A DNA stretch of 64,000 nt from Nocardia gamkensis NBRC 108242 (GTDB lineage: Bacteria > Actinomycetota > Actinomycetes > Mycobacteriales > Mycobacteriaceae): contig NZ_BDBM01000033.1 in the NCBI RefSeq assembly GCF_001612985.1, positions 32,558-96,557 on the forward strand, given 5' to 3'. Under the pieces are notes generated by a model, which did not search any database, was not told the origin of the DNA, and saw only the letters and a program-made list of their open reading frames with translations. Shown here in pieces: positions 15,376-25,409 of this stretch. Both the position numbers and the translations under genes were made by a program. How positions within the stretch are numbered: position 1 is the first letter of the stretch; each line of letters begins with the position of its first letter.

Positions 15376-16686
15376 GTGCCGTCCGCGCTGTCGCCAGAAC
15401 ATCCAAGTCCGGGCGTGCCGAACCGACGCACCGCACTCGAGCCGAAAGCCAGCGATTTGAATCGTCACCTCCGATGGGCTTTGTCGGTGCTGGGCCTGTC
15501 CGTGCTGGCCCGGTTGCTCTGGATGCTGCTGTCTCCGAACGGGATGAACCTCGTCGACCTGCACGTCTACGTCGGTGGGTCGGCCGCGCTGCTGACCGAT
15601 CAGCTCTACGACTTCACCTACGCGGAGAAGACCCCGGACTTCCCGCTGCCGTTCACCTATCCGCCGTTCGCTGCGCTGGTGTTCTTCCCGCTGCACTATC
15701 TGCCGTTCACCGTGGTCGCTGTGGCCTGGCTACTGGCCATCGCCGCGGCGCTGTACGCGGTGGTGCGCATCAGTCTCGAACTGATCTTCGGTGCGCAGCG
15801 GCTGCGGACGCCGCAGTGGCAGGCCGCGACCGTCGGCTGGACCGCGCTGGGGCTGTGGCTGGAACCGGTGCGAACCACGATGGACTACGGCCAGGTCAAT
15901 GTCTTCCTGGTGCTGGGCGGGATGCTCGCGGTGCGCAGTTCGCGGTGGTGGATCTCCGGCGGACTGGTCGGCATCGTCGCTGGCATCAAGTTGACGCCCG
16001 CGATCACCGGCCTCTACTTCGTCGCGCGCGGGCGCTGGGCAACCGTCGTGTGGTCGGCGGTGGTCTTCGGCGCGACGGTGGGGCTGAGCTTCTTGATCGC
16101 ACCCGCCGAGGCGCGCCGGTACTTCGGCACACTGCTCGGGGACGCCGACCGGATCGGCCCGGTGGGTTCGGTGTGGAATCAGTCGTTGCGCGGCACACTC
16201 AGCCGGATCCTCGGCTACGACGTGGAGTCCGGACCGTGGTGGATCGCTGCCGTGCTCGTGGTCGCGGTGCTGGCGTTGCTGGCTTGGCGCGCGCTCGGCC
16301 GCGACGACCGGCTCGGCACGCTGATCGTGGTGCAGCTGTTCGGGCTGATGGTCTCGCCGATCTCCTGGTCACATCACTGGGTGTGGCTGCTGCCCGCGGT
16401 GCTCTGGCTGGTCTACGGGCCGCTGCGCCGGGCGCCCGGCGCGCGGATCCTGGCGGGGTACTGGCTGGTGACGATGTTGGTCGGTGTGCCGTGGGTGCTG
16501 TCGTTCTTCCAGGATTCGATCTGGACCATCTCGCGCCCCGGGGTGCTCGCCTGGCTCGGCGCCGTCGACGTACTCGGCGTCGTGGTGTTCTACCTGTGGG
16601 TCATCCGCTTCGGGCCCCGGTATGCCGAATCGGGCGTGGATGAGGAAACGCGCGTGACAACCGAGGGCTCCGCGCGGACTACGTAG
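15376..16686 (+). CDS. pimE: GT87 polyprenyl-phosphate-mannose-dependent alpha-1,2-mannosyltransferase (PimE)
   Basis: A 436-residue protein with about ten membrane segments and the GT-C pattern of the DUF2029/GT87 family. NLVDLHVYVGG near residue 61 holds the Asp equivalent to the essential one known in PimE. PimE adds an alpha-1,2-mannose to phosphatidylinositol mannosides on the outer face of the membrane, using polyprenyl-phosphate mannose. Position supports the name: in M. tuberculosis pimE is followed by phhB and then typA, as here. Start is GTG 15376, with TAATCT five bases upstream. Another GT87 paralogue cannot be fully excluded. Confidence 0.82.
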   Translation: MPSALSPEHPSPGVPNRRTALEPKASDLNRHLRWALSVLGLSVLARLLWMLLSPNGMNLVDLHVYVGGSAALLTDQLYDFTYAEKTPDFPLPFTYPPFAALVFFPLHYLPFTVVAVAWLLAIAAALYAVVRISLELIFGAQRLRTPQWQAATVGWTALGLWLEPVRTTMDYGQVNVFLVLGGMLAVRSSRWWISGGLVGIVAGIKLTPAITGLYFVARGRWATVVWSAVVFGATVGLSFLIAPAEARRYFGTLLGDADRIGPVGSVWNQSLRGTLSRILGYDVESGPWWIAAVLVVAVLALLAWRALGRDDRLGTLIVVQLFGLMVSPISWSHHWVWLLPAVLWLVYGPLRRAPGARILAGYWLVTMLVGVPWVLSFFQDSIWTISRPGVLAWLGAVDVLGVVVFYLWVIRFGPRYAESGVDEETRVTTEGSARTT

Positions 16687-16794
16687 GCGCCACCGCGCGG
16701 TAGCGGCTCGGGCAAGACCCGTCCTCGACGCAACAATGAGCCGCGACTCCCGGTTTCGAGCGAAGCGAGACCGAGCATGTTCTGTTCGCGGCCC

Positions 16795-16861
16795 GGCTCG
16801 TGTCCGAGTGGCCGTCGCGTAGGCGACGAAGGAGCAAGCGGCGGTCGCTCGGACACGAGCC
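16795..16861. repeat. 14-bp perfect inverted repeat between convergent pimE and phhB
   Basis: GGCTCGTGTCCGAG at 16795-16808 and CTCGGACACGAGCC at 16848-16861 are exact complements around a 39-base interior, which itself has a small hairpin (GTCGC-GTAG-GCGAC). It may act as a bidirectional terminator or be a dispersed intergenic element. Confidence 0.6.
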
Positions 16862-16880
16862 ATCAAGGGGCCGTGAACAC

Positions 16881-16899
16881 GCAGCGCCGCAGGCGCTGC
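16881..16899 (-). terminator. hairpin directly after phhB
   Basis: GCAGCGCC and GGCGCTGC form a perfect 8-bp stem with a GCA loop, starting four bases beyond the phhB stop on the minus strand. Confidence 0.5.
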
Positions 16900-16903
16900 A
16901 ACT

Positions 16904-17191
16904 TCAGCAGAGCCGATCTATCTGGTGCGCCAGGGCGACGTCCAGCGCGGTCAGCCCGCCCGCCGAGTGGGTGGACAGGCTGAAGGTGACGTTGCGCCAG
17001 CGAATATCGATGTCCGGATGGTGGTCGGCCTCCTCCGCGACTTCGGCGACCCGGCGCACGAGGTCGATGCCCGCGGGAAAGGTGGGCGCCTCGACCGTGC
17101 GGACCAGTGCGTCGCCTGATCTGGTCCAGTCCGGCAGTTCGGTGAGGGCCTCGGCGATCTCGATATCGGAGAGCAGTGTCTGCTGGGCCAT
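16904..17191 (-). CDS. phhB: pterin-4a-carbinolamine dehydratase
   Basis: A 95-residue protein matching the PCD/DCoH family along its whole length. The active-site block ADHHPDIDIRWRNVTFSLST holds the two essential adjacent His, and the C-terminal HSAGGLTALDVALAHQID is typical. The enzyme dehydrates 4a-hydroxytetrahydropterin, recycling the cofactor of aromatic hydroxylases. No hydroxylase lies nearby. The same order pimE, phhB, typA occurs in M. tuberculosis (Rv1159, Rv1159A, Rv1165). The gene is 51 bases downstream of the Cys-rich small gene on the same strand and may be co-transcribed. Confidence 0.93.
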   Translation of the reverse strand: MAQQTLLSDIEIAEALTELPDWTRSGDALVRTVEAPTFPAGIDLVRRVAEVAEEADHHPDIDIRWRNVTFSLSTHSAGGLTALDVALAHQIDRLC

Positions 17192-17242
17192 AACACTCCT
17201 TACTACTCGCCTCGGGCCGCCCCGGAAAGGTGGCGGCGATGG

Positions 17243-17419
17243 TCAGGCCGCGCGTGCCTGCTTGAGTGCCTTCTTCAGATCCTTGCCGGTGACTCCGGCC
17301 GCTTCGCACTTCTTCATCCGCATGATGACCACGGGGCACTTCAGGCAGCGCGTCTTCTTCCGACAGCACTTCTTCTTGGGTTTCAGGCTCGAAACCTTCT
17401 TTGCTTTGACCTTGCCCAC
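17243..17419 (-). CDS. 58-residue basic Cys-rich protein
   Basis: GTG 17419 to TGA 17243 encodes a 58-residue protein. It begins MGKVKAKKVSSLKPKKKCC, then RKKTRCLKCPVVIMRMKKCE, and ends LKKALKQARAA. It has five cysteines (CC, CLKC, KKC) and about 18 Lys/Arg, so a nucleic-acid- or metal-binding microprotein is likely. This is inference; no family is named. A TACGCT box lies seven bases before GTG, fitting a leaderless transcript, and an iron-box-like sequence covers the same bases. Codon use with strong third-position G/C supports coding. It precedes phhB on the same strand. Confidence 0.75.
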   Translation of the reverse strand: MGKVKAKKVSSLKPKKKCCRKKTRCLKCPVVIMRMKKCEAAGVTGKDLKKALKQARAA

Positions 17420-17438
17420 GAGGGTTAGCGTACCCTAA
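17420..17438 (-). promoter_or_regulatory. IdeR/DtxR-box-like sequence over the promoter of the Cys-rich gene
   Basis: On the minus strand TTAGGGTACGCTAACCCTC ends directly before the GTG. It matches the IdeR consensus TTAGGTTAGGCTAACCTAA at 14 of 19 positions, though its own dyad symmetry is weak. It overlaps the presumed -10 TACGCT. Confidence 0.4.
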
Positions 17439-17651
17439 GTGCAAAGCCTGAAACGTTGCCCGAACGGACTGCCGGTAGGGTGTAGCTGGCCGCTATGCCC
17501 GGTGAGTTTCGATTCTCCACCTGTCTGCAAGGAGCCCGGCGTGAGCGTCAGGACCCGGAGGCGGCAACCTGCGTAACCGCGCAGGGGTCCCGCTCTCGCA
17601 GGACACCGAGCACCATCGGCTCCCACACCGAAACAGCAGGAGGATTCAGGC

Positions 17652-19550
<1,899 letters not shown>

Positions 19551-19561
19551 TCAGCTCCGAT

Positions 19562-19603
19562 GGAACGGGATTCGGTGTCCGTGGGGACGCCGGATCCCGT
19601 TCC
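19562..19603 (+). terminator. 19-bp stem terminator of typA
   Basis: GGAACGGGATTCGGTGTCC (19562-19580) pairs along its whole length with GGACGCCGGATCCCGTTCC (19585-19603), with two G-U pairs and a GTGG loop. It begins 11 bases after the typA stop. No U-tract. Confidence 0.85.
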
Positions 19604-20443
19604 GGTCGGGTGCGCGAGCCGGAAGGTGTTCGCGCTGGGGAGCCGCGGATTCGACTCGCGTACACCTGAGGATCGTCGGCAATTCATCCGTGATGCAATT
19701 CGGGGCGAGCGCGGCAATCGGAATATCCTCGATACGGCTTTGTGATGTGGTTTGCGGACCGGCTCCGATGCCGCATCTACCTTCCGAAGGACGTCGATTA
19801 TTTCTACGGCATTCTCGGCCATTTCTCCTGCGCTGTGGGACCATGGAACGAAGTATTCGTATTCTCCGTGTAGGGAATCGCTGACCGGTGCGCGTGTTCT
19901 GCGTGGGGGCAGGTGAGAATTCGGGACGTGACTCGGATGTAGTAGAACGTTTGCGTCATCCACTGGAATCCGCAGACTTACGGCACGTTGATTCATCCCG
20001 ACCTCCCGCTTGTGGTCACCCGGACGCTCGAGGAGATGCCTTCCTCGGCGACCGGAGGGCTTGACGTGCAGCTCTGCCAAGCATGCGCCTCGAGCGGGCG
20101 CACCGGATCATTGCTTCGCGTAGGCGGGTTTCTTCTCCCGGTCGGCGTTTGGGTGCGATTGTTCACGTGTGCGAACGAGTGAAATCAGCTCGTGCTTTCG
20201 CGAACGTAGACGATGGGCAGGAGAATTGTCGGAATTCAGTGCGCCAGTACAGCCTCGGATATTGCTCCGTAGCGGGTACGCCGAATATTTGCCGAGATTC
20301 GGCCCGGTATGGATGGGTCGTACCACCGGCGCTGCGGCGCACTCGTGTTTGCGCGTCCGCGAATATCCGATCGACCGCGTCGTTTCCCCGCTCGGCAGCA
20401 GGAATCTGGGAACGGCCTCGACCGTACGGTAGAGTTCGCGAGC
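19604..20443. other. 840-base gap of lower GC without a convincing gene
   Basis: Between the typA terminator and lpqW the base composition is visibly less GC-rich than in the neighbours. Open frames on both strands lack ribosome sites, family motifs and the usual G/C at third positions. At 19624-19667 there is a 44-base tRNA-like fragment: AGGTGT/ACACCT acceptor-like arms around CGCG-GATTCGACT-CGCG. It may be a decayed insertion or an unusually long regulatory region. Confidence 0.4.
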
Positions 20444-22222
20444 GTGAAAGTGGGCGCAGGAAAACGCGCAGCGTGGCGCACGTTGTTGCCGGCCGTGGCA
20501 GTGCTGACCTTGATCAGCAGCTGTGCCGCGAATCCGCCGCCGCCCATCGAGAGCACCGACAGCCCGAAGACCACACCGGTCAAGCCCGCGGAGACGACCG
20601 TGGTCGTCGCCCTGGACACCATCGGTACCGCCTTCAATCCGCACCTGCGCTCGGACCAGTCCGCCGCCACCTCGGCGATCGCCTCCCTGGTGCTGCCGAG
20701 CCCGTTCCGGCCGGTACCCGATCCGGCGCGACCCGGCGCGACGGCATGGGTGCCGGATTCGTCGTTGCTGGTCTCCGCCGAAGTGACCGCGCAGGAACCG
20801 TTCACGATCACCTACAAGCTGCGCAACGAGGCGTCCTGGTCGGACGGAGCGCCGATCGCGGCCGAGGACTTCCGCTACCTGTGGCAGGAGATGATCTCCG
20901 AACCGGGAGTCGTCGATCCGGCCGGATACCGGATGATCTCGGATGTGAACTCCTCGGCGGGTGGCAAGACGGTCACCGTCGTGATGGCGCAGCCCTACCC
21001 CGGCTGGCGCGAGTTGTTCACCGATCTGCTGCCGTCCCATCTGCTCAAGGACGCGCCCGGCGGGTTCGCCAGGGGGATGAACGGCCAGGTCAACGGGGTC
21101 CGCGTGTCCGGCGGCCCGTTCGGGATCCGCTCGGCGGACCCGGGCCGTGACGAGATGCTGCTGGAACGCAACGACCGCTTCTGGGGCACACCGGCGATGC
21201 CGGGCCAGATCCTGCTGCGCCGCGGCGGCACGCCCGCGCAGCTGGCGGGCTCGCTGCGCACCGGAGACATCCAGATGGCGCTGGTCCACGGCGGCGTGGC
21301 GACCCAGGCGCAGTTGGGGGCGATTCCCTCCGTGCGGACCGCGATCATGCCGCAGTCGCGGGTGCTGCAAATGGCGCTCAACGGGCGCAAAGGCGAACTG
21401 AGCGATCCCAGGGTCCGTTCGGGTGTGCTGGCGCTGCTCGACCCCGCCCTGCTGGCGACGGTCGGCGCCCAGACCGGCAATTGGGTGGAACCGGCTCGCG
21501 CGCAGGTGCTCGCGCCGTCCGATCCCGGTTACGCGCCGACCGCTCCGCCGCGTCCGTCGGCGGAGGAGGCGTTCGCGCTGCTCGCCGCCGCGGGTTACGG
21601 CCGGGCGCCGGAGCCGCCGCCCGCGATCTCCCCGACCTCGCCCGCCCCGCAGCCGCGCACCCTCGGCAAGGACGGCAAGCCGCTGGCCGTGCGCATCGGC
21701 GCGGTGGATCGGGACGCCACCGCCTTGGCCGTGGCCAATACCGCTGCCGACCAGCTGCGCAGCGCGGGCATCGACGCCACCGTGCGCAGCGTCGCCGCCG
21801 ACGAGCTCTACGGCAAGGAACTGATCGAGGGCACGGTCGACGCGATCGTCGGCTGGGAGGTGGCCGGATCCGATCCGGCCACCGTGCTGGCGTCCCGCTA
21901 CGGATGCCCGCCGCCCGCGCTGCCGGGGGTCACCGGCCCGGCGCAGGCCATCGCCGAGGCGGCGCAACGCGCGCCGAGCAACCTGTCCGGGATATGTGAT
22001 CCGGCGCTGCAACCCGCGATCGATGAGGCTCTGCGGGGCGGCGACGTGGGACGGGCGCTCGCCGAAGCGGAGCCCAAACTGTGGGCCATGGCGACGGTGC
22101 TGCCGATCGTGCAGGACAACGCCGTCGCGGCATCCGGTCCCCGGCTGGACGGCGCCTCGCTCAGCGGCGCGATCCAGGTCGGCATCTTCGGCGACGCGTC
22201 TATGTGGCGCAGGATTCCGTGA
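20444..22222 (+). CDS. lpqW: lipoprotein LpqW, solute-binding-protein fold
   Basis: A 592-residue exported lipoprotein. Signal peptide with lipobox LISSC, Cys at residue 27, then a Pro-rich linker and an SBP family 5-type domain (FTITYKLRNEASWSDGAPIA, a hallmark of the peptide-binding fold). In mycobacteria LpqW tunes flux between phosphatidylinositol mannosides and lipoarabinomannan rather than importing peptides. Position after typA and directly before mshB matches Rv1165-Rv1166 and Rv1170. The GTG at 20444 starts a normal signal peptide; TAGAGT lies eight bases upstream. Its stop overlaps mshB as GTGA. Confidence 0.88.
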   Translation: MKVGAGKRAAWRTLLPAVAVLTLISSCAANPPPPIESTDSPKTTPVKPAETTVVVALDTIGTAFNPHLRSDQSAATSAIASLVLPSPFRPVPDPARPGATAWVPDSSLLVSAEVTAQEPFTITYKLRNEASWSDGAPIAAEDFRYLWQEMISEPGVVDPAGYRMISDVNSSAGGKTVTVVMAQPYPGWRELFTDLLPSHLLKDAPGGFARGMNGQVNGVRVSGGPFGIRSADPGRDEMLLERNDRFWGTPAMPGQILLRRGGTPAQLAGSLRTGDIQMALVHGGVATQAQLGAIPSVRTAIMPQSRVLQMALNGRKGELSDPRVRSGVLALLDPALLATVGAQTGNWVEPARAQVLAPSDPGYAPTAPPRPSAEEAFALLAAAGYGRAPEPPPAISPTSPAPQPRTLGKDGKPLAVRIGAVDRDATALAVANTAADQLRSAGIDATVRSVAADELYGKELIEGTVDAIVGWEVAGSDPATVLASRYGCPPPALPGVTGPAQAIAEAAQRAPSNLSGICDPALQPAIDEALRGGDVGRALAEAEPKLWAMATVLPIVQDNAVAASGPRLDGASLSGAIQVGIFGDASMWRRIP

Positions 22223-23103
22223 CCGGGGGGACGGGCGGGCTGCTGCTGGTGCACGCCCACCCGGACGACGAGTCCATCACCACCGGAGGCACGATCGCGC
22301 ATTACCGCCGTCGCGGCGTGCCGGTCACCGTGCTCACCTGCACGCTCGGCGAGGAGGGCGAGGTGATCGGCGACGAGTGGGCGCTGCTCGCCGCGCAGCA
22401 CGCCGACCAGCTCGGCGGTTATCGCATCCTCGAGTTGACTCATGCGCTGGCAGCGTTGAACGCGGGCCCGCCGCGCTTCCTCGGCGGCGCGGGACGCTGG
22501 CGCGACTCCGGCATGGCGGGCACGCCCGCCGCGCACAAGCCCCGGGTATTCGTGCGCTCCGGGGACGAAGCGGTGCGGGCCCTCACCGACGCGGTGCTCG
22601 AGCTACGGCCGCGCGTCGTGGTCGGTTACGACCCGAACGGCGGCTACGGCCACCCGGACCACATCCGAGCACACGAGATCACCACGGCCGCCGTGCAGGT
22701 GGCGGCGGGGGAGGGCTGGGACACCCCGAAGTACTACTGGACCGTCACCGACGCCGACATGCTGCGCCTGCACACCGCCGCGCTGGCCCGGCGCACGGCC
22801 GCGGGCCTGCCCGGCGCGCTGCCACCGGGTTGGCGGCTGCCCGCCGAAGGCGAGCTCGCGAGCGTGCCCAGTGACGCGGTGACCACCACGATCGACGTGT
22901 CCGACGTGCTGACGGCCAAGCGCGCCGCGCTGCGGGCACACGCCACCCAGGTCACCGTCGCGCCGTCCGGCCGGGAATTCGCCCTGTCGAACAAAGTCGC
23001 CCAGCCGGTTCTGCCCGAAGAGCACTTCATCCTGGTGCGAGGGCGACGTGGTCCGCTCGGGCCGGACGGGCGGGAGCACGATCTGTTCGCCGGACTGGGG
23101 TGA
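22219..23103 (+). CDS. mshB: GlcNAc-Ins deacetylase of mycothiol synthesis (MshB)
   Basis: A 294-residue zinc deacetylase of the LmbE/PIG-L family. Metal ligands are seen in VHAHPDDES (His14, Asp17) and GYGHPDHIRAH (His148), matching His13, Asp16 and His147 of the M. tuberculosis enzyme. It removes acetyl from GlcNAc-inositol, the second enzymatic step of mycothiol synthesis. The GTG overlaps the lpqW stop, implying coupled translation. The sister enzyme Mca differs in sequence around these motifs; position also supports MshB. Confidence 0.93.
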   Translation: MTGGTGGLLLVHAHPDDESITTGGTIAHYRRRGVPVTVLTCTLGEEGEVIGDEWALLAAQHADQLGGYRILELTHALAALNAGPPRFLGGAGRWRDSGMAGTPAAHKPRVFVRSGDEAVRALTDAVLELRPRVVVGYDPNGGYGHPDHIRAHEITTAAVQVAAGEGWDTPKYYWTVTDADMLRLHTAALARRTAAGLPGALPPGWRLPAEGELASVPSDAVTTTIDVSDVLTAKRAALRAHATQVTVAPSGREFALSNKVAQPVLPEEHFILVRGRRGPLGPDGREHDLFAGLG

Positions 23104-23211
23104 CCGGACTCCGCCGATGTCGTCGCCCGAGGGTTGCCATCCGGCGGTGCCCGCGCGGCGGGTACCGTTCGGCGTGATCTCGGGACATCGAAATGGAGGA
23201 ACCGGCGTTTC

Positions 23212-24681
23212 ATGACCGCGCGCGGCGACGAAACTCACCTCAGCATCGAGGACCACGGTTACCACAAGAGTCTGAAGCCGCGGCAGCTGCAGATGATCGC
23301 GATCGGCGGCGCCATCGGCACCGGCCTGTTCCTCGGCGCAGGCGGGCGGTTGGCCAGCGCCGGACCCGGATTGTTCCTGGTCTACGGCGTGTGCGGGTTC
23401 TTCGCGTTCCTGATCCTGCGCGCGCTCGGTGAACTCGTCCTGCACCGGCCCTCCTCGGGGTCGTTCGTCTCCTACGCGCGCGAGTTCTTCGGCGAGAAGG
23501 CCGCCTTCGTCGCGGGCTGGATGTACTTCCTGAACTGGTCGATGACCGGCATCGCCGACACCACCGCGATAGCGCAGTACTTCCACTACTGGTCCGGGTT
23601 CGCCGCCGTCCCGCAGTGGGTTCTCGCACTGGTCGCGCTGGTCCTCGTGCTGAGCGTCAACCTGATCTCGGTGAAGTGGTTCGGCGAGATGGAATTCTGG
23701 GCCGCGCTGGTGAAGGTGTTCGCGCTCAGCGCGTTCCTGATCGTCGGCACGATCTTCCTGCTCGGTCGCTTCACCGTGCACGGTGAAGCGACCGGCCCGA
23801 GCGTGGTCGCCGATCACGGCGGCCTGTTCCCGACCGGGATCATGCCGCTGGTCGTGGTGGTATCCGGTGTCGTCTTCGCCTACGCCGCAGTCGAATTGGT
23901 CGGCACCGCGGCGGGCGAGACGGAGCACCCGGAGAAGATCATGCCGCGGGCGATCAATTCGGTGATCGCCCGGATCGCCGTCTTCTACGTCGGTTCGCTG
24001 GTGCTGCTCGGGTTGTTGCTGCCGTACACGCGGTACACCGCCGACGAGAGCCCCTTCGTCACGTTCTTCACCATGCTCGGCGTTCCCGGGATCGGCAGCG
24101 TGATGAATCTCGTGGTGCTCACCGCGGCGTTCTCCAGCTTGAACGCCGGCCTGTACTCGACCGGCCGCATCCTGCGCTCGATGTCGATGAACGGCAGCGC
24201 GCCGAAATTCACCGGGGTGATGGGCGGCAACGGCGTCCCCTACGGCGGCATCCTGCTCACCAGCCTGATCGCGCTGGTCGGTATCGCGCTCAACGGCATC
24301 GTCCCGAATCGGGCGTTCGAGATCGTGCTGAACATGGCGTCGCTGGGCATCGTCGCCTCGTGGGCCACCATCGTGCTGTGCCAGCTGCAATTGTGGCGCT
24401 GGTCCACTCGGGGACGCATCGAGCGGCCCGCGTTCCGCATGTTCGGCGCGCCCTACACCGGCCTGCTCACGCTGGTGTTCCTGTTCTTCGTCGTCGTGCT
24501 CACCGGGTTCGACTATCCGGTGGGCACCTGGACCGTCGCGACCCTGGCCCTGATCGTCCCCGCGCTGATCGTCGGCTGGTTTGCCGCGCGTAAGCGGGTG
24601 CTGGCCATCGCGGCGGAGCGCGGCGGTCCGACCGGCGAGTTCCCGGTGGTCGCCGCGCTGCCTGCCGACCGGGAGAACTGA
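23212..24681 (+). CDS. ansP: amino-acid permease, probable L-asparagine permease
   Basis: A 489-residue APC-family transporter with 12 membrane segments. GGAIGTGLFLGAGGRLASAG near residue 30 is the family's unwound first helix, and LRALGELVLHRPSSGSFVSY follows. The sequence is very like mycobacterial AnsP throughout, including AGWMYFLNWSMTGIADTTAI. It imports an amino acid, probably asparagine, with protons. The start at 23212 lies 11 bases after GGAGGA, a long but workable gap. It is separated from mshB by 108 bases. The substrate is inferred from similarity. Confidence 0.85.
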   Translation: MTARGDETHLSIEDHGYHKSLKPRQLQMIAIGGAIGTGLFLGAGGRLASAGPGLFLVYGVCGFFAFLILRALGELVLHRPSSGSFVSYAREFFGEKAAFVAGWMYFLNWSMTGIADTTAIAQYFHYWSGFAAVPQWVLALVALVLVLSVNLISVKWFGEMEFWAALVKVFALSAFLIVGTIFLLGRFTVHGEATGPSVVADHGGLFPTGIMPLVVVVSGVVFAYAAVELVGTAAGETEHPEKIMPRAINSVIARIAVFYVGSLVLLGLLLPYTRYTADESPFVTFFTMLGVPGIGSVMNLVVLTAAFSSLNAGLYSTGRILRSMSMNGSAPKFTGVMGGNGVPYGGILLTSLIALVGIALNGIVPNRAFEIVLNMASLGIVASWATIVLCQLQLWRWSTRGRIERPAFRMFGAPYTGLLTLVFLFFVVVLTGFDYPVGTWTVATLALIVPALIVGWFAARKRVLAIAAERGGPTGEFPVVAALPADREN

Positions 24682-24704
24682 TCATGCATCTCGTAGCGCC
24701 GGAA

Positions 24705-24710
24705 TAGACT
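24705..24710 (+). promoter_or_regulatory. leaderless -10 box (TAGACT) of the 52-aa gene
   Basis: TAGACT followed by seven bases and ATG 24718; no Shine-Dalgarno sequence in between. Confidence 0.55.
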
Positions 24711-24717
24711 CGGCAGT

Positions 24718-24876
24718 ATGTACAACTGGGAGCTCCAGAACGCGATCGCGGCGTTCGTCGAAAGCATGCGGCCGCACTGGCCCGAACAGCACGACATGTA
24801 TATGACGGTGCTGTACGCGTTCGCCGATATGCAGAGCCACCTGTTGACCCTCCTCGGCTACCCGCCGGTGCCGTGA
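24718..24876 (+). CDS. 52-residue protein coupled to an Rv1171-like gene
   Basis: ATG 24718 to TGA 24876 encodes a 52-residue protein beginning MYNWELQNAIAAFVESMRPH and ending LLTLLGYPPVP. It is rich in Trp, His, Met and Tyr, helical in pattern, without signal or membrane segment. Its stop overlaps the start of the next gene as GTGA, so translation of the membrane protein probably depends on it. A leaderless -10 box precedes it. I do not recognise a family. The overlap and the high third-position GC make it credible despite its size. Confidence 0.72.
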   Translation: MYNWELQNAIAAFVESMRPHWPEQHDMYMTVLYAFADMQSHLLTLLGYPPVP

Positions 24877-25310
24877 CGACGAAGCTCGATGACCACGCGG
24901 GCGATCGGGCTCCTGTGGCAGCCGCGGATGCCCGCCGTCCCATGGGCGTCGTCGGTTCGGTGATCCTGGTGCTCCTGGTCCTGAACGCCCTGCTCACGCT
25001 GGCGCTCGAGGCGCTGTACTTGCCGACCTACCTGGGCTCCGTCGCCTTCCCCGCGTCCGCCGTGGTGGCGGGGGTGGTGAACGTGCTGCTCGTCGCGGGC
25101 GCGCGATCGGTCACCCGGCGTCCCGCCGTGCTGGGTCTTCCGGTGGTGGCTTGGGCGTTCGGCTTCCTGGTCTGCGCGAGCGCCGGTCCGGGCGGTGACA
25201 TTCTGCTGGGCAGTGATTGGCGGACGGCGCTGTTGCTGTTCGGCGGGCTGCTGCCGCCGCTGGGGTACCTCTACATCCAGGCGAACGCGAGCCTCTTCCG
25301 GCATCACTGA
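24873..25310 (+). CDS. conserved four-helix membrane protein (Rv1171-like)
   Basis: A 145-residue protein with four membrane segments, at about 24-46, 52-76, 84-102 and 110-132. It starts at GTG overlapping the stop of the 52-residue gene. The location between mshB and fbiC corresponds to Rv1171 in M. tuberculosis, a conserved membrane protein of unknown function. It is convergent with the PH-domain gene pair, about 100 bases away. Confidence 0.78.
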   Translation: MTTKLDDHAGDRAPVAAADARRPMGVVGSVILVLLVLNALLTLALEALYLPTYLGSVAFPASAVVAGVVNVLLVAGARSVTRRPAVLGLPVVAWAFGFLVCASAGPGGDILLGSDWRTALLLFGGLLPPLGYLYIQANASLFRHH

Positions 25311-25409
25311 TCTCGGCGGCCGGATCGCCGAGTTCGCGTTGTCGGCCGACGTGCCGCAGGCGTCCGATGCCGTCGCTCGGCAACCGATCAGCGACACCCG
25401 CCCGGTGGG

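Noticed and set aside
19624..19667. Complete tRNA gene
   Set aside because: Only acceptor-like arms and a T-arm-like hairpin are present; there is no D arm or anticodon arm and the T stem has mismatches.
19604..20080. A possible minus-strand protein antisense to the typA-lpqW gap
   Set aside because: The frame runs into typA on the opposite strand, has no ribosome site, and its middle part comes from the tRNA-like fragment.
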